The notes under the pieces are model-generated. The model ran no database searches. It saw only the letters and a list, made by a program, of their open reading frames with translations, and had not been told where the DNA came from. Of a stretch of DNA of 64,000 bases, positions 29,377 through 38,403 are shown in pieces (position 1 is the stretch's first letter; every line of letters starts with the position of its first letter). Location: assembly GCA_958403205.1 (NCBI GenBank), contig CATXWM010000009.1, forward strand, positions 1 to 64,000. Direction: 5' to 3'. Both the position numbers and the translations under genes were made by a program. Origin of the DNA: an uncultured Collinsella sp. GTDB lineage: Bacteria > Actinomycetota > Coriobacteriia > Coriobacteriales > Coriobacteriaceae.

Positions 29377-31968
29377 TCACTTGTCGGCAGCGGTCTTTTT
29401 GGCAGTCGATTTCTTGGCAGTCGTCTTTTTGGCCGTCGTCTTTTTGGCGGTCGTCTTCTTTGCCGCCGTGGTCTTCTTCGCCGTGCTCGCCTTGGTTGTG
29501 GTCTTGCGGCCGCGGGCGGGCTTCTTCTCCTTGGTCGGGCAGTCCATGTTCACGCAGATGCGCCACGGGCCGCGCGCCGTGTTGACCACCACGATGGGGG
29601 CGCCGCACTCGGGGCAGGTCTCGCCCGTCGCCTCGAGCTTGCCGCGCGCCGGCAGCGGATAGCTCACGCCGCAGTCATCGTAGTTGGTGCAGCGGATAAA
29701 GCGCTTGCCGCTCTTTTCGCTCTTGTGCGCGATCAGGTCGCCATGGCGTCCTGCCTCGGCGCACACCTTGCACTCGCCCACCTTAAGATCGGGCTCGTAG
29801 TTGGTGGGGCACGTGGGGTTCACGCAGATCTCGAAGGCCTTCTGGCGGAACGGCTGGCACTTAATGCGCGGCGCGCCGCACTCGGGGCACACGGCCGCCT
29901 CGCCCTCGAGCGGGCTTACCTTGACACCGCTCGGCACCGGATAGGTCACGTCGCAGTCGGGCCAGCCCATGCAGCCGATAAAGCTGCCGCGGGTCTTTGC
30001 GCTCGTCTTCATAACCAGGTCCTTGCCGCACTTGGGGCAGGCGCCCACGCGCGCATCGGCCGTGACGGCGTCGCTGATGGCGTCGCCCAGCTCCTGCGTG
30101 TGCTTGAGCAGCTCGTCGAGCACACCGGCCAGCAGTGCGCGCGAGTGCGTCACGACATGCTCTTCGGTGTCCTCGCCGCGCTCCACACGGGTCATATCGC
30201 CATCGAGCTCGCTGGTCATATCGGGGCTCGTGATGCGCGGGGCAAACTGCGTCAGCGCGTCAATGATGGCGATGCCCAGCTGGCTCGGCTCAACGGGATC
30301 GTTTTTGAGATAGCGCACGGTATACAGGCGCTCGATGATGCTCGCGCGCGTGGACTTGGTACCCAGGCCGCGCTTCTCCATCTCCTGCACGAGCTTGCCC
30401 TGGCTATAGCGCGCGGGCGGCTCGGTCTGCTTGGCCTCGAGCTTAATGTCGAACACGTCGACCGTATCGCCCTGCTCCAGCGGCGGCATCTGCTCGTCGC
30501 GCTTAAGGCCGTACGGGTATGCCTCGCGGAAACCCGGAGTCACGAGCACGTCGCCCGAGGCCACGAACGGCTCGCCGTTCACATCGAGCTCGAGCTTGGT
30601 GTTCTCGATGGTCGCGGGTCCCATGAGCGTTGCCAGGAAGCGACGGGCGATGAGGTCGTAGAGTTTGCGCTGGCCGCCGTCGAGCGTGGACGGATCGCCC
30701 TCGCCCGTGGGATAGATAGGCGGGTGATCGGTGGTCTCGACCTTGCCGCGCGTGGGCTTCATGGGACCGGCGAGCACCTTTTTGCACACCGGCGCCAGCG
30801 CCGGGTTGATCTTTGCCAGGTCGCTCACCACGGCGCCCAGATCGAGCGTCGCGGGGTACACGGTATTGTCGACACGCGGGTAGCTGATGAGACCGGCCAT
30901 GTAGAGGGACTCGGCGATGCGCATCGTACGCGCAGGCGAGATGCCCTCGGCCGCGGCGGCAGCCTGCAGCGAGGTCGTCGCAAACGGTGTGGGCGGCTGC
31001 TGCTTACGCGAACGCTTGGTCACCGCGGCGACGGTTGCCGTCGCGACACCGTCGACATGGCCGTACGCCGTCTCGGCAGCATCCTTGTCGGTAAAACGCG
31101 CCGTCTTGTGCGCAATCTTAAAGCGGTCGTCCTCGGCAGCGCCCTGCGCGGCACCCATGCCGCGAATCTGCCAATAGTCCTCGGGCACAAACGCCATGCG
31201 CTCGCGCTCGCGCTCGACCACCAGGGCGAGCGTCGGCGTCTGCACGCGGCCGGCAGAGCGCACGTTACCAAAGCCGCCGAACTTGGCGAGCGTCAGATAG
31301 CGCGTGAGCACCGCGCCCCAAATGAGGTCGATATGCTGGCGGCTCTCGCCGGCGTCGGCTAGATTCTGGTCGAGCGAGACGAGATTATCGAAGGCGTGCG
31401 TGATCTCGGCCTTGGTAAACGAAGAGTACTGGGCGCGGGCAACCGGCAAGTCGGGCGCCACCTCGCGCACCTTGTTGAGGGCGTCCGAACCGATCAGCTC
31501 GCCCTCACGGTCGAAGTCCGTGGCGATGATGACGCTGTCGGACTTCTTAGCCAGGTTCTTGAGCGAACGAATGAGCTCCTTCTCGGCCGGTAGCTTAATG
31601 ACGGGTGCCCAGGTGAGGTAAGGCAGGCTCTCGAGCTTCCAGCCCTTGATGGAAATGCCGTCGGCAAGGAACGGTTTACGCTTGGTGTCGTAGGGCGGAC
31701 GCGCCAGGCCATCGGGTATGTCGGCCGGCAGCATCTCGCCGTCCTCGGTGACCGAATACCAGCCCAGCTTTTTATCGAACAGCACGCTGTCACAAAAATC
31801 GGGCTCAAGGATGTGACCGGCAAGGCCGATCGTCACGCACTCCTCGCCCTTCCACTCAAAACGGTAGATGGCGGTGTTGTACACCTTGTCCTTTTTGGGC
31901 TTGCCCGTGGACAGACGCTCGGCGATCTGACGCGCGGCGTCGTTTTTCTCGGCGATGATGAGCTTCAA
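29377..31968 (-). CDS. topA: DNA topoisomerase I, archaeal-like type IA, with H1-like tail
   Basis: This 863-residue enzyme starts MKLIIAEKNDAARQIA, the opening of archaeal-style TopA/TopB. The TOPRIM acid triad is in ATDFDREGELIG (residues 149-160). The strand-cutting tyrosine is Tyr363 in LISYPRVDN. Four zinc-ribbon modules follow from about residue 650 (CPKCGKDL, CPECGAPRIKCQ, CKVCAEAG, CPECGAPIV). The last 40 residues repeat KKTTAKK/KKSTAKK, like the histone H1-type tails that clamp DNA. It would relax negative supercoils. The tail is unusual for the archaeal form but known in actinobacterial topoisomerases. Topoisomerase III is an alternative label. Confidence 0.88.
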   Translation of the reverse strand: MKLIIAEKNDAARQIAERLSTGKPKKDKVYNTAIYRFEWKGEECVTIGLAGHILEPDFCDSVLFDKKLGWYSVTEDGEMLPADIPDGLARPPYDTKRKPFLADGISIKGWKLESLPYLTWAPVIKLPAEKELIRSLKNLAKKSDSVIIATDFDREGELIGSDALNKVREVAPDLPVARAQYSSFTKAEITHAFDNLVSLDQNLADAGESRQHIDLIWGAVLTRYLTLAKFGGFGNVRSAGRVQTPTLALVVERERERMAFVPEDYWQIRGMGAAQGAAEDDRFKIAHKTARFTDKDAAETAYGHVDGVATATVAAVTKRSRKQQPPTPFATTSLQAAAAAEGISPARTMRIAESLYMAGLISYPRVDNTVYPATLDLGAVVSDLAKINPALAPVCKKVLAGPMKPTRGKVETTDHPPIYPTGEGDPSTLDGGQRKLYDLIARRFLATLMGPATIENTKLELDVNGEPFVASGDVLVTPGFREAYPYGLKRDEQMPPLEQGDTVDVFDIKLEAKQTEPPARYSQGKLVQEMEKRGLGTKSTRASIIERLYTVRYLKNDPVEPSQLGIAIIDALTQFAPRITSPDMTSELDGDMTRVERGEDTEEHVVTHSRALLAGVLDELLKHTQELGDAISDAVTADARVGACPKCGKDLVMKTSAKTRGSFIGCMGWPDCDVTYPVPSGVKVSPLEGEAAVCPECGAPRIKCQPFRQKAFEICVNPTCPTNYEPDLKVGECKVCAEAGRHGDLIAHKSEKSGKRFIRCTNYDDCGVSYPLPARGKLEATGETCPECGAPIVVVNTARGPWRICVNMDCPTKEKKPARGRKTTTKASTAKKTTAAKKTTAKKTTAKKTTAKKSTAKKTAADK

Positions 31969-32022
31969 AAGAGGCTCCTATCTCGTATCTCTGCGGCTAC
32001 GCCCGCCCGTATGGCGGCCGAC

Positions 32023-32706
32023 TTACGCCCTTGCTTGCTCAATCTGCCCGATGAGCCAATCGCACCAGGCATCCATGCCCTCGCCCTTGCGCGCACTCAC
32101 GGCAAACCGCGGCGCCTGCGGATTGAGGTCATCGAGTGTCTTAGTATACCTATCCATGTCAAAATCGAAAGCCGGAGCCACGTCGACCTTGTTGAGCAGC
32201 TGCGCGCCGGCGTGTTGGAAGATGCCCGGGTACTTGATGGGCTTGTCGTCGCCCTCGGGCACCGAGAGGATCATGATGGACAGGTTCTCGCCCAGGTCAA
32301 AGTCGACCGGGCAGACCAGGTTACCCACGTTTTCGATAAAGATGACGTCGATGTTCTCCAGACCGACGGCCTGGTCGAACGCGTCAACGGCCTCCATGAT
32401 CATGTTGCCCTCGAGGTGGCACAGGCCGCCCGTGTTGATCTGGATGGCGGGCATGCCGGCTTCCTTCATGGTGATGGCATCGACATCCGAGGCGATATCG
32501 CCCTCGATGACGGCGCAACGCAGGCCCGCCTTGTCGCGCAGGCGCTCGTTGGTGCCCAGAATCGTAGTGGTCTTACCCGAGCCAGGGCTCGACAAGACGT
32601 TGATCACATAGGTGTTTGTCTCATGAAATCGCTGACGCAGCTGATCTGCCAGGCGCTCGTTGCGCGACAGGATCGGCGACGCGATATCAATCGTTTTCTC
32701 AGCCAT
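32023..32706 (-). CDS. hypB: Hydrogenase nickel incorporation GTPase HypB
   Basis: This 227-residue GTPase has the P-loop VINVLSSPGSGKTTTI near residue 35. IEGDIASDVDAITMKEAG and the nickel/zinc-binding GGLCHLEGNM follow. FIENVGNLVCPVDFDLGE near residue 122 is the family signature. HypB works with HypA to insert nickel into [NiFe] hydrogenases. No long His-rich stretch is present, so storage of nickel is unlikely. hypA lies 163 bases upstream. No hydrogenase subunit or other hyp gene is in the window. Confidence 0.95.
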   Translation of the reverse strand: MAEKTIDIASPILSRNERLADQLRQRFHETNTYVINVLSSPGSGKTTTILGTNERLRDKAGLRCAVIEGDIASDVDAITMKEAGMPAIQINTGGLCHLEGNMIMEAVDAFDQAVGLENIDVIFIENVGNLVCPVDFDLGENLSIMILSVPEGDDKPIKYPGIFQHAGAQLLNKVDVAPAFDFDMDRYTKTLDDLNPQAPRFAVSARKGEGMDAWCDWLIGQIEQARA

Positions 32707-32732
32707 ACTTAGCGCTCCTTACTTCTACCATT

Positions 32733-32856
32733 TGGGGACGGGGTAGAAAAGGTAGATTTCGTCGTTGACATGCGCTGTTTTGCCTGCTTGCACACGTCAA
32801 AATGAAATGTCAAGCCGCACAGCACGCCTATTTCTACCATTTATACCCCGTCCCCA
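32733..32856. repeat. Inverted repeat in the hypA-hypB gap
   Basis: TGGGGACGGGGTA (32733-32745) is matched by its exact reverse complement at 32844-32856. Each is near a direct TTCTACCATTT word. The interior has no supported gene. It may be a relative of the GGGGAC repeats. Confidence 0.65.
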
Positions 32857-32869
32857 GGTGGCTGGCGGG

Positions 32870-33226
32870 CTAATCGTCGGGGGTTTCGATTTCGATACTC
32901 GCGATGTCGAGCTCGCGACCGTGCAACAGGCGCACGTTGGCGCCGCCACATTGGGGGCAGCGGCAATGGAAGCGATCGTGGTCGAAAACCTCGCCGCAGT
33001 CCAGGCACTCGCTTTGTGGATGGGCCTCCTCCACGGCAAGCTCGCAGCCTTGCGTGAGCGGATCCTCGTCGCGAAACGTCTCCCACGCAAAGTCGAGCGC
33101 CTCGCGCACAACTTCGGTCATATCCCCGATACGCAGCGTTACCAAAACGGCGCGCGAGGCCCCCGCCCCACGCGCCGCGCGAATCACTGTATCGAGTATG
33201 CCGTTGACAATGCCAACCTCGTGCAT
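32870..33226 (-). CDS. hypA: Hydrogenase nickel incorporation protein HypA
   Basis: This 118-residue metallochaperone starts MHEVGIVNGILDTVI, with the nickel-binding His2 and Glu3. The zinc site is CLDC near residue 74 and CPQC near residue 91. It hands nickel to the hydrogenase large subunit with HypB. The start lies six bases after the stop-side of tatC, and all four genes point the same way. This suggests a shared transcript with tatC and tatA, fitting the Tat export of some hydrogenases. Confidence 0.93.
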   Translation of the reverse strand: MHEVGIVNGILDTVIRAARGAGASRAVLVTLRIGDMTEVVREALDFAWETFRDEDPLTQGCELAVEEAHPQSECLDCGEVFDHDRFHCRCPQCGGANVRLLHGRELDIASIEIETPDD

Positions 33227-33232
33227 ACCGAT

Positions 33233-34024
33233 TTACTCCTCGTCATCCTCATCGTCCGAGAACAGGTCCAGACGACTCACAAACAAGCCCTCCTTGCCCT
33301 CGCGCGCGGTGATGACCACACGGGCGATGGCGAGCGAGATCTCGTAGAGCGAGAGCAGGGCGCCGTACATAAGGCCCAGCGTAACGGGCGAGCCGTCGGG
33401 CGTAATCACAGCCGACCCCACAAGCAGGCCTACGTATACGTAACGCCAGGCACCGCGGAAGGCCGCGTAGGACACGATATGGAAGACGGACAGGTAGAAG
33501 ATGATGAGCGGCAGCTCAAACGCCACACCAAAGCCGATCATAAAGAGCAGCTCCATGTTGACGTAGTTCTCCAGGTCGGGCAGCGCCGTGGCGACGGCAG
33601 AGGTCTCGCCGATGAGCCACTCAAAGCCCGCGGGAATGATGATGAAGTAGCAGAAAATGGCGCCCAGGAAGAACAGCACCGTCGAGGCGAGCACCGTGGG
33701 CACGACCCACTTGCGCTCGTTGGGGCGAAGCGCCGGCAGGAAAAATGCCAGAATCTGCCAGATGATCATGGGCGTACACATGACCACAGCCATCTTGATG
33801 GCCAGCGAGAAGCGCAGGCCAAAGCCGCCGAGCGTGGTGGTGATGTAGAACTTACCTTCCGGCACAAAGGAGCGGATGGGGTCTTCCAGGATGTCGAGCA
33901 CCACGGGCGTGGCGAAATACAGCACGATGGCGGCGGCAAACACCGATACGACCACGATGGTCAGACGGCGACGGAGCTCTCCCAGGTGATCGAAGAGCGG
34001 CATTCGCGCAGGTCCGATAGGCAT
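33233..34024 (-). CDS. tatC: Twin-arginine translocase subunit TatC
   Basis: This 263-residue protein begins MPIGPARMPLFDHLGELRRRLTIVVVSV, where FDHLGELRRR is the Tat-signal recognition segment. It has six membrane helices, with FVPEGKFYITTTLGGFGLRFSLAIKMA and FGVAFELPLIIFYLSVFHIV as further signatures. It recognises the twin-arginine signal and recruits TatA. The ATG overlaps the stop of the upstream tatA gene (TAATG). The beta-lactamase-like protein with an SRRVFC signal in this window could be a client. Confidence 0.95.
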   Translation of the reverse strand: MPIGPARMPLFDHLGELRRRLTIVVVSVFAAAIVLYFATPVVLDILEDPIRSFVPEGKFYITTTLGGFGLRFSLAIKMAVVMCTPMIIWQILAFFLPALRPNERKWVVPTVLASTVLFFLGAIFCYFIIIPAGFEWLIGETSAVATALPDLENYVNMELLFMIGFGVAFELPLIIFYLSVFHIVSYAAFRGAWRYVYVGLLVGSAVITPDGSPVTLGLMYGALLSLYEISLAIARVVITAREGKEGLFVSRLDLFSDDEDDEE

Positions 34025-34590
34025 TACTCATCGCCTCCCTTCGAGGCGTCGGCGGCAGCGGCGTCGTCCTCGGCCTCGAGCTCGCGAGCGAGCTGGTCGA
34101 CGACAGCCTTGCGCTTTCGGGGACGACGGGCATAGAGGTCAGCCGTCGTGGGCTCTGTCGGCTCGGGCTCCGGCTCTGCAGCAGGCTCGGACTCGACGGT
34201 GGCAGCGGCAGGCTCGGCACCCTCAGCCTCCCCAGCAGCGCCTTCGTCCTCGGTGGCACCCTCGCTCGCGGCCTTCTCGGCGGCAAGGCGGGCACGGCGC
34301 TCAGCAAAGGTCTCCTTCTTGGCGGGCGCTGCCGTCTCGGCGGTATCCTCGTCCGCATCGGAATCGTCATCGACGGCAGCCTTCTTGGGCTTGACCGGGG
34401 CCGACGCGGCCTCGCTCACCGGATCGATAATCTCGGACTGAACAACGGCCGTCATCTTTTCCTGCGTCTCGCGGAACTGACGGATGGCACGGCCGATCGT
34501 GCGGCCCATCTGCGGGAGCTTATCCGGGCCAAACAGCAAAAAGCCGAAGACCACGATGATCGCGAGCTCACCCTCTCCAATACCAAACAC
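34024..34590 (-). CDS. tatA: TatA/TatB family translocase protein with acidic tail
   Basis: This 188-residue protein is read from GTG 34590, with GGAGG five bases upstream. It begins VFGIGEGELAIIVVFGFLLFGPDKLPQMGRTIGRAIRQF, the TatA/B helix with the FGP hinge and amphipathic helix. A tail of about 140 residues follows, rich in Glu, Ala and Lys and probably disordered. TatA proteins are usually 60-90 residues, so this one is long and TatB-like. With TatC it forms a minimal Tat system. No second TatA is seen. Confidence 0.9.
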   Translation of the reverse strand: MFGIGEGELAIIVVFGFLLFGPDKLPQMGRTIGRAIRQFRETQEKMTAVVQSEIIDPVSEAASAPVKPKKAAVDDDSDADEDTAETAAPAKKETFAERRARLAAEKAASEGATEDEGAAGEAEGAEPAAATVESEPAAEPEPEPTEPTTADLYARRPRKRKAVVDQLARELEAEDDAAAADASKGGDE

Positions 34591-34743
34591 ACATACCTCC
34601 AAGGCTCGATGTGAGTCGAGCCCGCACCGCGCCATTCGGCCGGAACTCGTCTATTCATTCGGTCAAGTATAGCGCCCGGACGTCAAAACGTCCGAGCGCA
34701 TCACAAACATATGCCAAACGGCACGCCCTTTTGGGGGCAAAAA

Positions 34744-35058
34744 TTATGCAGCGGTGATCGAAATCTCCTGGTCGACACCCAACAGCTGAACCACGCGCAT
34801 CACCGGGGGCTGCACGTTAACGCAGCCAAAGCGCTTGTCGTGATCGGCTGCATGGTGCGCGGCGCCCACGAGCACGCCAATGCCCGTCGAATCGATGTAG
34901 CTCACCTGGGCAAAATCGAGCTCAACGGCCTCAGTGGGCTGCTCGAGCGCCAGGTCGATGGCATTGCGCAGGCTATCGGCGTTAGAGATATCGATCTCGC
35001 CGGTTACCTTAATGGTGTAGAGCTCTGGCGTGGGGTTGGTGGAAATACCCAAATCCAT
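34744..35058 (-). CDS. STAS-domain anti-sigma factor antagonist
   Basis: This 104-residue protein is a single STAS domain. YTIKVTGEIDISNADSLRNAID near residue 14 and FAQVSYIDSTGIGVLVGAAHHAA near residue 50 are its two conserved parts. The Ser of SYIDSTGIG is the phosphorylation site in SpoIIAA/RsbV relatives. Such proteins bind and release a sigma-controlling kinase. No anti-sigma kinase or alternative sigma gene is adjacent, so its partner is elsewhere. Confidence 0.9.
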   Translation of the reverse strand: MDLGISTNPTPELYTIKVTGEIDISNADSLRNAIDLALEQPTEAVELDFAQVSYIDSTGIGVLVGAAHHAADHDKRFGCVNVQPPVMRVVQLLGVDQEISITAA

Positions 35059-35109
35059 AAATACGCTCCTTTACGTATCGAAAGTGCGGATAGTACGGGA
35101 AGCCGCGCG

Positions 35110-36414
35110 TTAGGCGCGCTCGGCACGCGCAAGCTCGGCAGCGACAAGCTTAACGGCCAGCACCAGCACATCGAGCGCGGCCTCCAGGTCCTCGACCGTG
35201 GGATAGCTCGGCGCAATGCGGATGTTGGTGTCGCGCGGGTCCTTGCCATAGGGCCAGGTAGCACCGGCCGGCGTGAGCTTGACGCCCAAGTCGGCGCAAA
35301 GCGCGGCGACCTTCTGGGCCGAGCCCTCGGGACCATCGAAGCTTACAAAGTAGCCGCCGCGGGGGTGCGTCCAGGTGGCGCAGCCCGTGTCGCCCAAGCC
35401 CTCGGTGAGCTTGCGCTCGACGGCCTCAAAGCGCGGACGCAGGAACTCGGCATGCTTTTTCATGTGCTCCTTGACCGCCTCGATGGTGGGAAGGAAACGC
35501 ACGTGACGCAGCTGGTTGAGCTTGTCGGCGCTGATGAGGCCGGCCTTCAGGCACTTGGAGAACTCGGCGATGACCGCGGGGCTCGCACCGATAAAGCCGA
35601 TGCCGGCGCCCGGGAAGGTGATCTTGGACGTCGAGGCAAAGGCCACCACGCGGTCCTCGGTGCCCGCCGCGCGAGCGAGGTCAAAGATGTTTGCGAGCTC
35701 GTCGGTCTCGTCGTACAGGTCGTGCACGCAGTAGGCGTTGTCCCAGAAGATGCGGAAATCGGGCGCGGCCGTGGGCATCTCGACCAGGCGGCGCACAGTG
35801 TCCTCGCTAAAGGTGATGCCCGTAGGGTTGGAATACTTGGGCACGCACCAGATACCCTTGATGGAATCGTCGGCGGCAACGAGGCGCTCGACCTCGTCCA
35901 TGTCGGGGCCGTTGTCGGTCATCGCGACGGGAACGTTCTCGATACCCAGGTCGGCGGTGATGCCAAAGTGACGGTCGTAGCCGGGCACCGGGCACAGGAA
36001 CTTGACCTTCTTGCCGTCGTGCGCGGCCTCGTAAGCCTCCCAAGGCTCGCTGCCGCACGAGCCGCAGCGCCAGAACATGCCGGCGATATCGTGCTCGATC
36101 AAAAGGCTCGACGAACCGAGTACGAGCGTCTGCTCGGCGGGGCAGCCCAGGAACTCCCCTGCCAACTTGCGTGCCGAGGGAATGCCCTCGAAGCAGCCGT
36201 AGTTGGAGCAGTCGACGTTGCCGTCGTGCAAATCGGCGTCGGCATTGAGGATATCGAGCATGGGGCGCGAGATGTCCACCTGGGAGGGCGACGGCTTGCC
36301 GCGGGCCATGTCGAGCGCCAGACCCTTGGCCTTGACCTCGGCGACCTCGGCTTTGAGCGCCTCGATGGCGGCATCGAGTTCGGTGGTTTCCATCTTCTGG
36401 TAGATCGTCTGCAT
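35110..36414 (-). CDS. Aminotransferase class I, aspartate-aminotransferase type
   Basis: This 434-residue PLP enzyme carries GKPSPSQVDISRPMLDIL near residue 39 and NYGCFEGIPSARKLAGEFLG. VPKYSNPTGITFSEDT near residue 192 is the N-P-T-G motif and WDNAYCVHDL holds the PLP-ring Asp. The PLP-binding lysine lies in ASTSKITFPGAGIGF near residue 264. It belongs to the large aspartate aminotransferase subgroup found in Actinobacteria and Clostridia. It probably exchanges amino groups between aspartate and 2-oxoglutarate. The substrate is not proven. It stands between the STAS gene and a small conserved gene. Confidence 0.85.
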   Translation of the reverse strand: MQTIYQKMETTELDAAIEALKAEVAEVKAKGLALDMARGKPSPSQVDISRPMLDILNADADLHDGNVDCSNYGCFEGIPSARKLAGEFLGCPAEQTLVLGSSSLLIEHDIAGMFWRCGSCGSEPWEAYEAAHDGKKVKFLCPVPGYDRHFGITADLGIENVPVAMTDNGPDMDEVERLVAADDSIKGIWCVPKYSNPTGITFSEDTVRRLVEMPTAAPDFRIFWDNAYCVHDLYDETDELANIFDLARAAGTEDRVVAFASTSKITFPGAGIGFIGASPAVIAEFSKCLKAGLISADKLNQLRHVRFLPTIEAVKEHMKKHAEFLRPRFEAVERKLTEGLGDTGCATWTHPRGGYFVSFDGPEGSAQKVAALCADLGVKLTPAGATWPYGKDPRDTNIRIAPSYPTVEDLEAALDVLVLAVKLVAAELARAERA

Positions 36415-36563
36415 GGGTGCGACCTTTCGCGAAGCGGGACGTTGCAGTTCGTCTAAGTATAGACCGCCACCGCCGCAACGTTATGAAGCCGTGATAGATT
36501 AAGTCCATCGCAATAAATTACGAATCGCCGCGCATGCCGGCGTGAGGCGCCCAAGGAGGCACT

Positions 36564-36818
36564 ATGGAGTACGGTTCGTTTAGGGCCGAGGAATTCGGCG
36601 ACCTGCAGCGCCTGGTCGACGGACTGTTTTACGACCGCCACGCCATCGACCGCCTGGATCTGATCGTACAGGCCGAAATCTTGGATCTGGCGCCCGATCT
36701 CATGGAGATCGTCAACCTGCTACCGCCCGGCTATTACGACCGCCAGTCACTTTGCGACCAACTCAACTCAGCCTTGGCCGCCCACGGCTGGGGCGCCGTC
36801 TACGGCACCGTGGAATAA
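36564..36818 (+). CDS. Small conserved hypothetical protein
   Basis: This 84-residue protein starts at ATG 36564 with AAGGAGG six bases upstream, a near-perfect site. It is a mixed alpha/beta sequence with AEILDLAPDLMEIVNLLPPGYYDRQSLCDQLNSALAAHGWG. I do not recognise the family. The strong ribosome site and coding-like composition argue for a real gene. It is followed at once by a composite repeat. Confidence 0.75.
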   Translation: MEYGSFRAEEFGDLQRLVDGLFYDRHAIDRLDLIVQAEILDLAPDLMEIVNLLPPGYYDRQSLCDQLNSALAAHGWGAVYGTVE

Positions 36819-36821
36819 ACC

Positions 36822-36990
36822 TAGTCATTGGGGACGTTCTTAAACGACTAGTCGAGAGGGACACTCTTCGCGAGCGACCGAAAAGGACCGTCCCAAACTG
36901 CCGACACTTGGGGACTGTCCCCAAGTGCCACATGCCATCTGGGAAGACTGTCCCCAACAACTAGTCGTTTAAGAACGTCCCCAATGACTA
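36822..36990. repeat. 169-bp composite element with perfect 30-bp inverted repeats
   Basis: The arms (36822-36851, beginning TAGTCATTGGGGACGTTCTT, and 36961-36990) are exact reverse complements. Inside is a palindrome CACTTGGGGACTGTCCCCAAGTG in two halves at 36905-36927. It is the largest copy of the GGGGACGTTC/ACTAGT family in the window and starts four bases after a gene's stop codon. Confidence 0.85.
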
Positions 36991-37027
36991 AAACGCCGCC
37001 TGTGATGGTGTTCACAGGCGGCGTTTT
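36990..37027 (-). terminator. Terminator of nhaA
   Basis: A perfect 16-base stem AAAACGCCGCCTGTGA/TCACAGGCGGCGTTTT lies next to the nhaA stop. It has T-runs in both directions, so it may also stop plus-strand transcripts. Confidence 0.92.
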
Positions 37028-37044
37028 CAAACTTGTATGTGCCC

Positions 37045-38403
37045 TTACTCGCCCTTGGGCGCGGGATGTTTGCAGACCACGCTCATGTAAATCATGCCGA
37101 GCACGGCAGCGGTGACCGAACCGGCAAGGATGGCGGCCTTGGCAGCCAGAACCTCAAACTGGGCCGTCGGGAAGGCGAGGCCGCTGATGAGAATCGACAT
37201 GGTAAAGCCGATACCGCCCAGAATGCCCACACCGGCAATCATGTGCCAGTTGACATTGTGCGGCAGCTCGCAGGCCTTGAGCTTGACCAAGGCGAACGTC
37301 ATGCCAAAGATGCCGATCGGCTTGCCCAGCAGCATGCCAAAGTACACACCGAGCGTCACCGGGTCGGTGAGCAGTGTGCTCATATCCACGCCCACCAGGC
37401 GAACCTGTGCGTTGACGAACGCAAAGATCGGCAGGATCACAAAGTTGACCGGCGTGGAGATCAGACGCTCCATGCGGATGAGCGGCGGGGTCACGCGGTG
37501 CATGACACGCTCGACCTTGGTGGTCGAAACGGTAAAGTCGTGCTGGCCCAGGATGTGTGCCTCGTCGTCGTAGCGGTCATCGAGCAGCGGCAGGCACTCG
37601 CCCAGCCAGTCGGTCAGACTATCGAGCTTAACGCCGCACTTGGCCGGAATGGTGAAGGCCAAGATGACGCCGGCGAGCGTAGCGTGTACGCCGCTCTTGA
37701 ACATGCAGAACCACAACAGCAGACCCAGTACCGAATACGGGGCAAGGCGGTAATGCTGCGTCTTGTTGAGCCATACGAGCGCACAGGTCACAAGCGCGGC
37801 GGCGCCCAACCAAAACGGATTGGGGCTCTGACCGTAGAAGATGGCGATGGCGGCGATGGAGATGAGGTCGTCGGCGATGGCGAGTGTCGAGAAGAACACG
37901 CGCACGCCGTTGGGCACGCGGTTGCCCAAAAGCGACAGCACGCCCAGCGCAAAGGCAATATCGGTTGCCATGGGGATGGCCCAGCCGTTGTGCGCGCCGG
38001 CATGGTTAAAGATCAGGTAGATGCAAGCGGGAACGACGACGCCGCCCACGGCCGCCAGCATGGGAAGCATGGCCTGACGCGGATTCTTGAGCTCGCCAAC
38101 TGTCATCTCGTACTTAAGCTCAATGCCCACGAGCAAAAAGAAGATCGCCATGAGGAAGTCGTTGACGAAAAGCTCGACGGTGAGGCCAGCCGTGAGGTTG
38201 CCCAGACCCACATACAGCGGGGTCTCCAAAAAGTGATGGATGGCCTCGTAGGCATCGGTGTTGGCGCAAATGACGGCGGCGATGGCGGCGAAGACCATGA
38301 CGGCGGCGGAAATCGTGCCGTTCTCGGCGATGCGCTCCCAGATGTCGTGACGTTCAAAGCGCTTGCGCTCACGAACGTTAAACAGCTGCTCAGTTGCTGC
38401 CAT
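37045..38403 (-). CDS. nhaA: Na+/H+ antiporter NhaA
   Basis: This 452-residue membrane protein has the NhaA signatures. FFLLVGIELKYEMTVGEL lies near residue 90, PMATDIAFALGVLSLLGNRVP with its ion-binding Asp near residue 143, and ADDLISIAAIAIFYG with the twin Asp near residue 175. The C-terminal GKPIGIFGMTF and GIGFTMSILIS segments complete the fold. It exchanges external protons for internal sodium and so helps control pH and salt. Length is slightly above the Escherichia coli form owing to a loop near residue 270-310. It stands alone with its own terminator. Confidence 0.95.
   Translation of the reverse strand: MAATEQLFNVRERKRFERHDIWERIAENGTISAAVMVFAAIAAVICANTDAYEAIHHFLETPLYVGLGNLTAGLTVELFVNDFLMAIFFLLVGIELKYEMTVGELKNPRQAMLPMLAAVGGVVVPACIYLIFNHAGAHNGWAIPMATDIAFALGVLSLLGNRVPNGVRVFFSTLAIADDLISIAAIAIFYGQSPNPFWLGAAALVTCALVWLNKTQHYRLAPYSVLGLLLWFCMFKSGVHATLAGVILAFTIPAKCGVKLDSLTDWLGECLPLLDDRYDDEAHILGQHDFTVSTTKVERVMHRVTPPLIRMERLISTPVNFVILPIFAFVNAQVRLVGVDMSTLLTDPVTLGVYFGMLLGKPIGIFGMTFALVKLKACELPHNVNWHMIAGVGILGGIGFTMSILISGLAFPTAQFEVLAAKAAILAGSVTAAVLGMIYMSVVCKHPAPKGE

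Noticed and set aside
29347..31362. A 671-codon plus-strand frame opposite topoisomerase I
   Set aside because: It mirrors the real gene's GC-rich codons; its protein is a low-complexity Arg/Ala/Leu mix without motifs.
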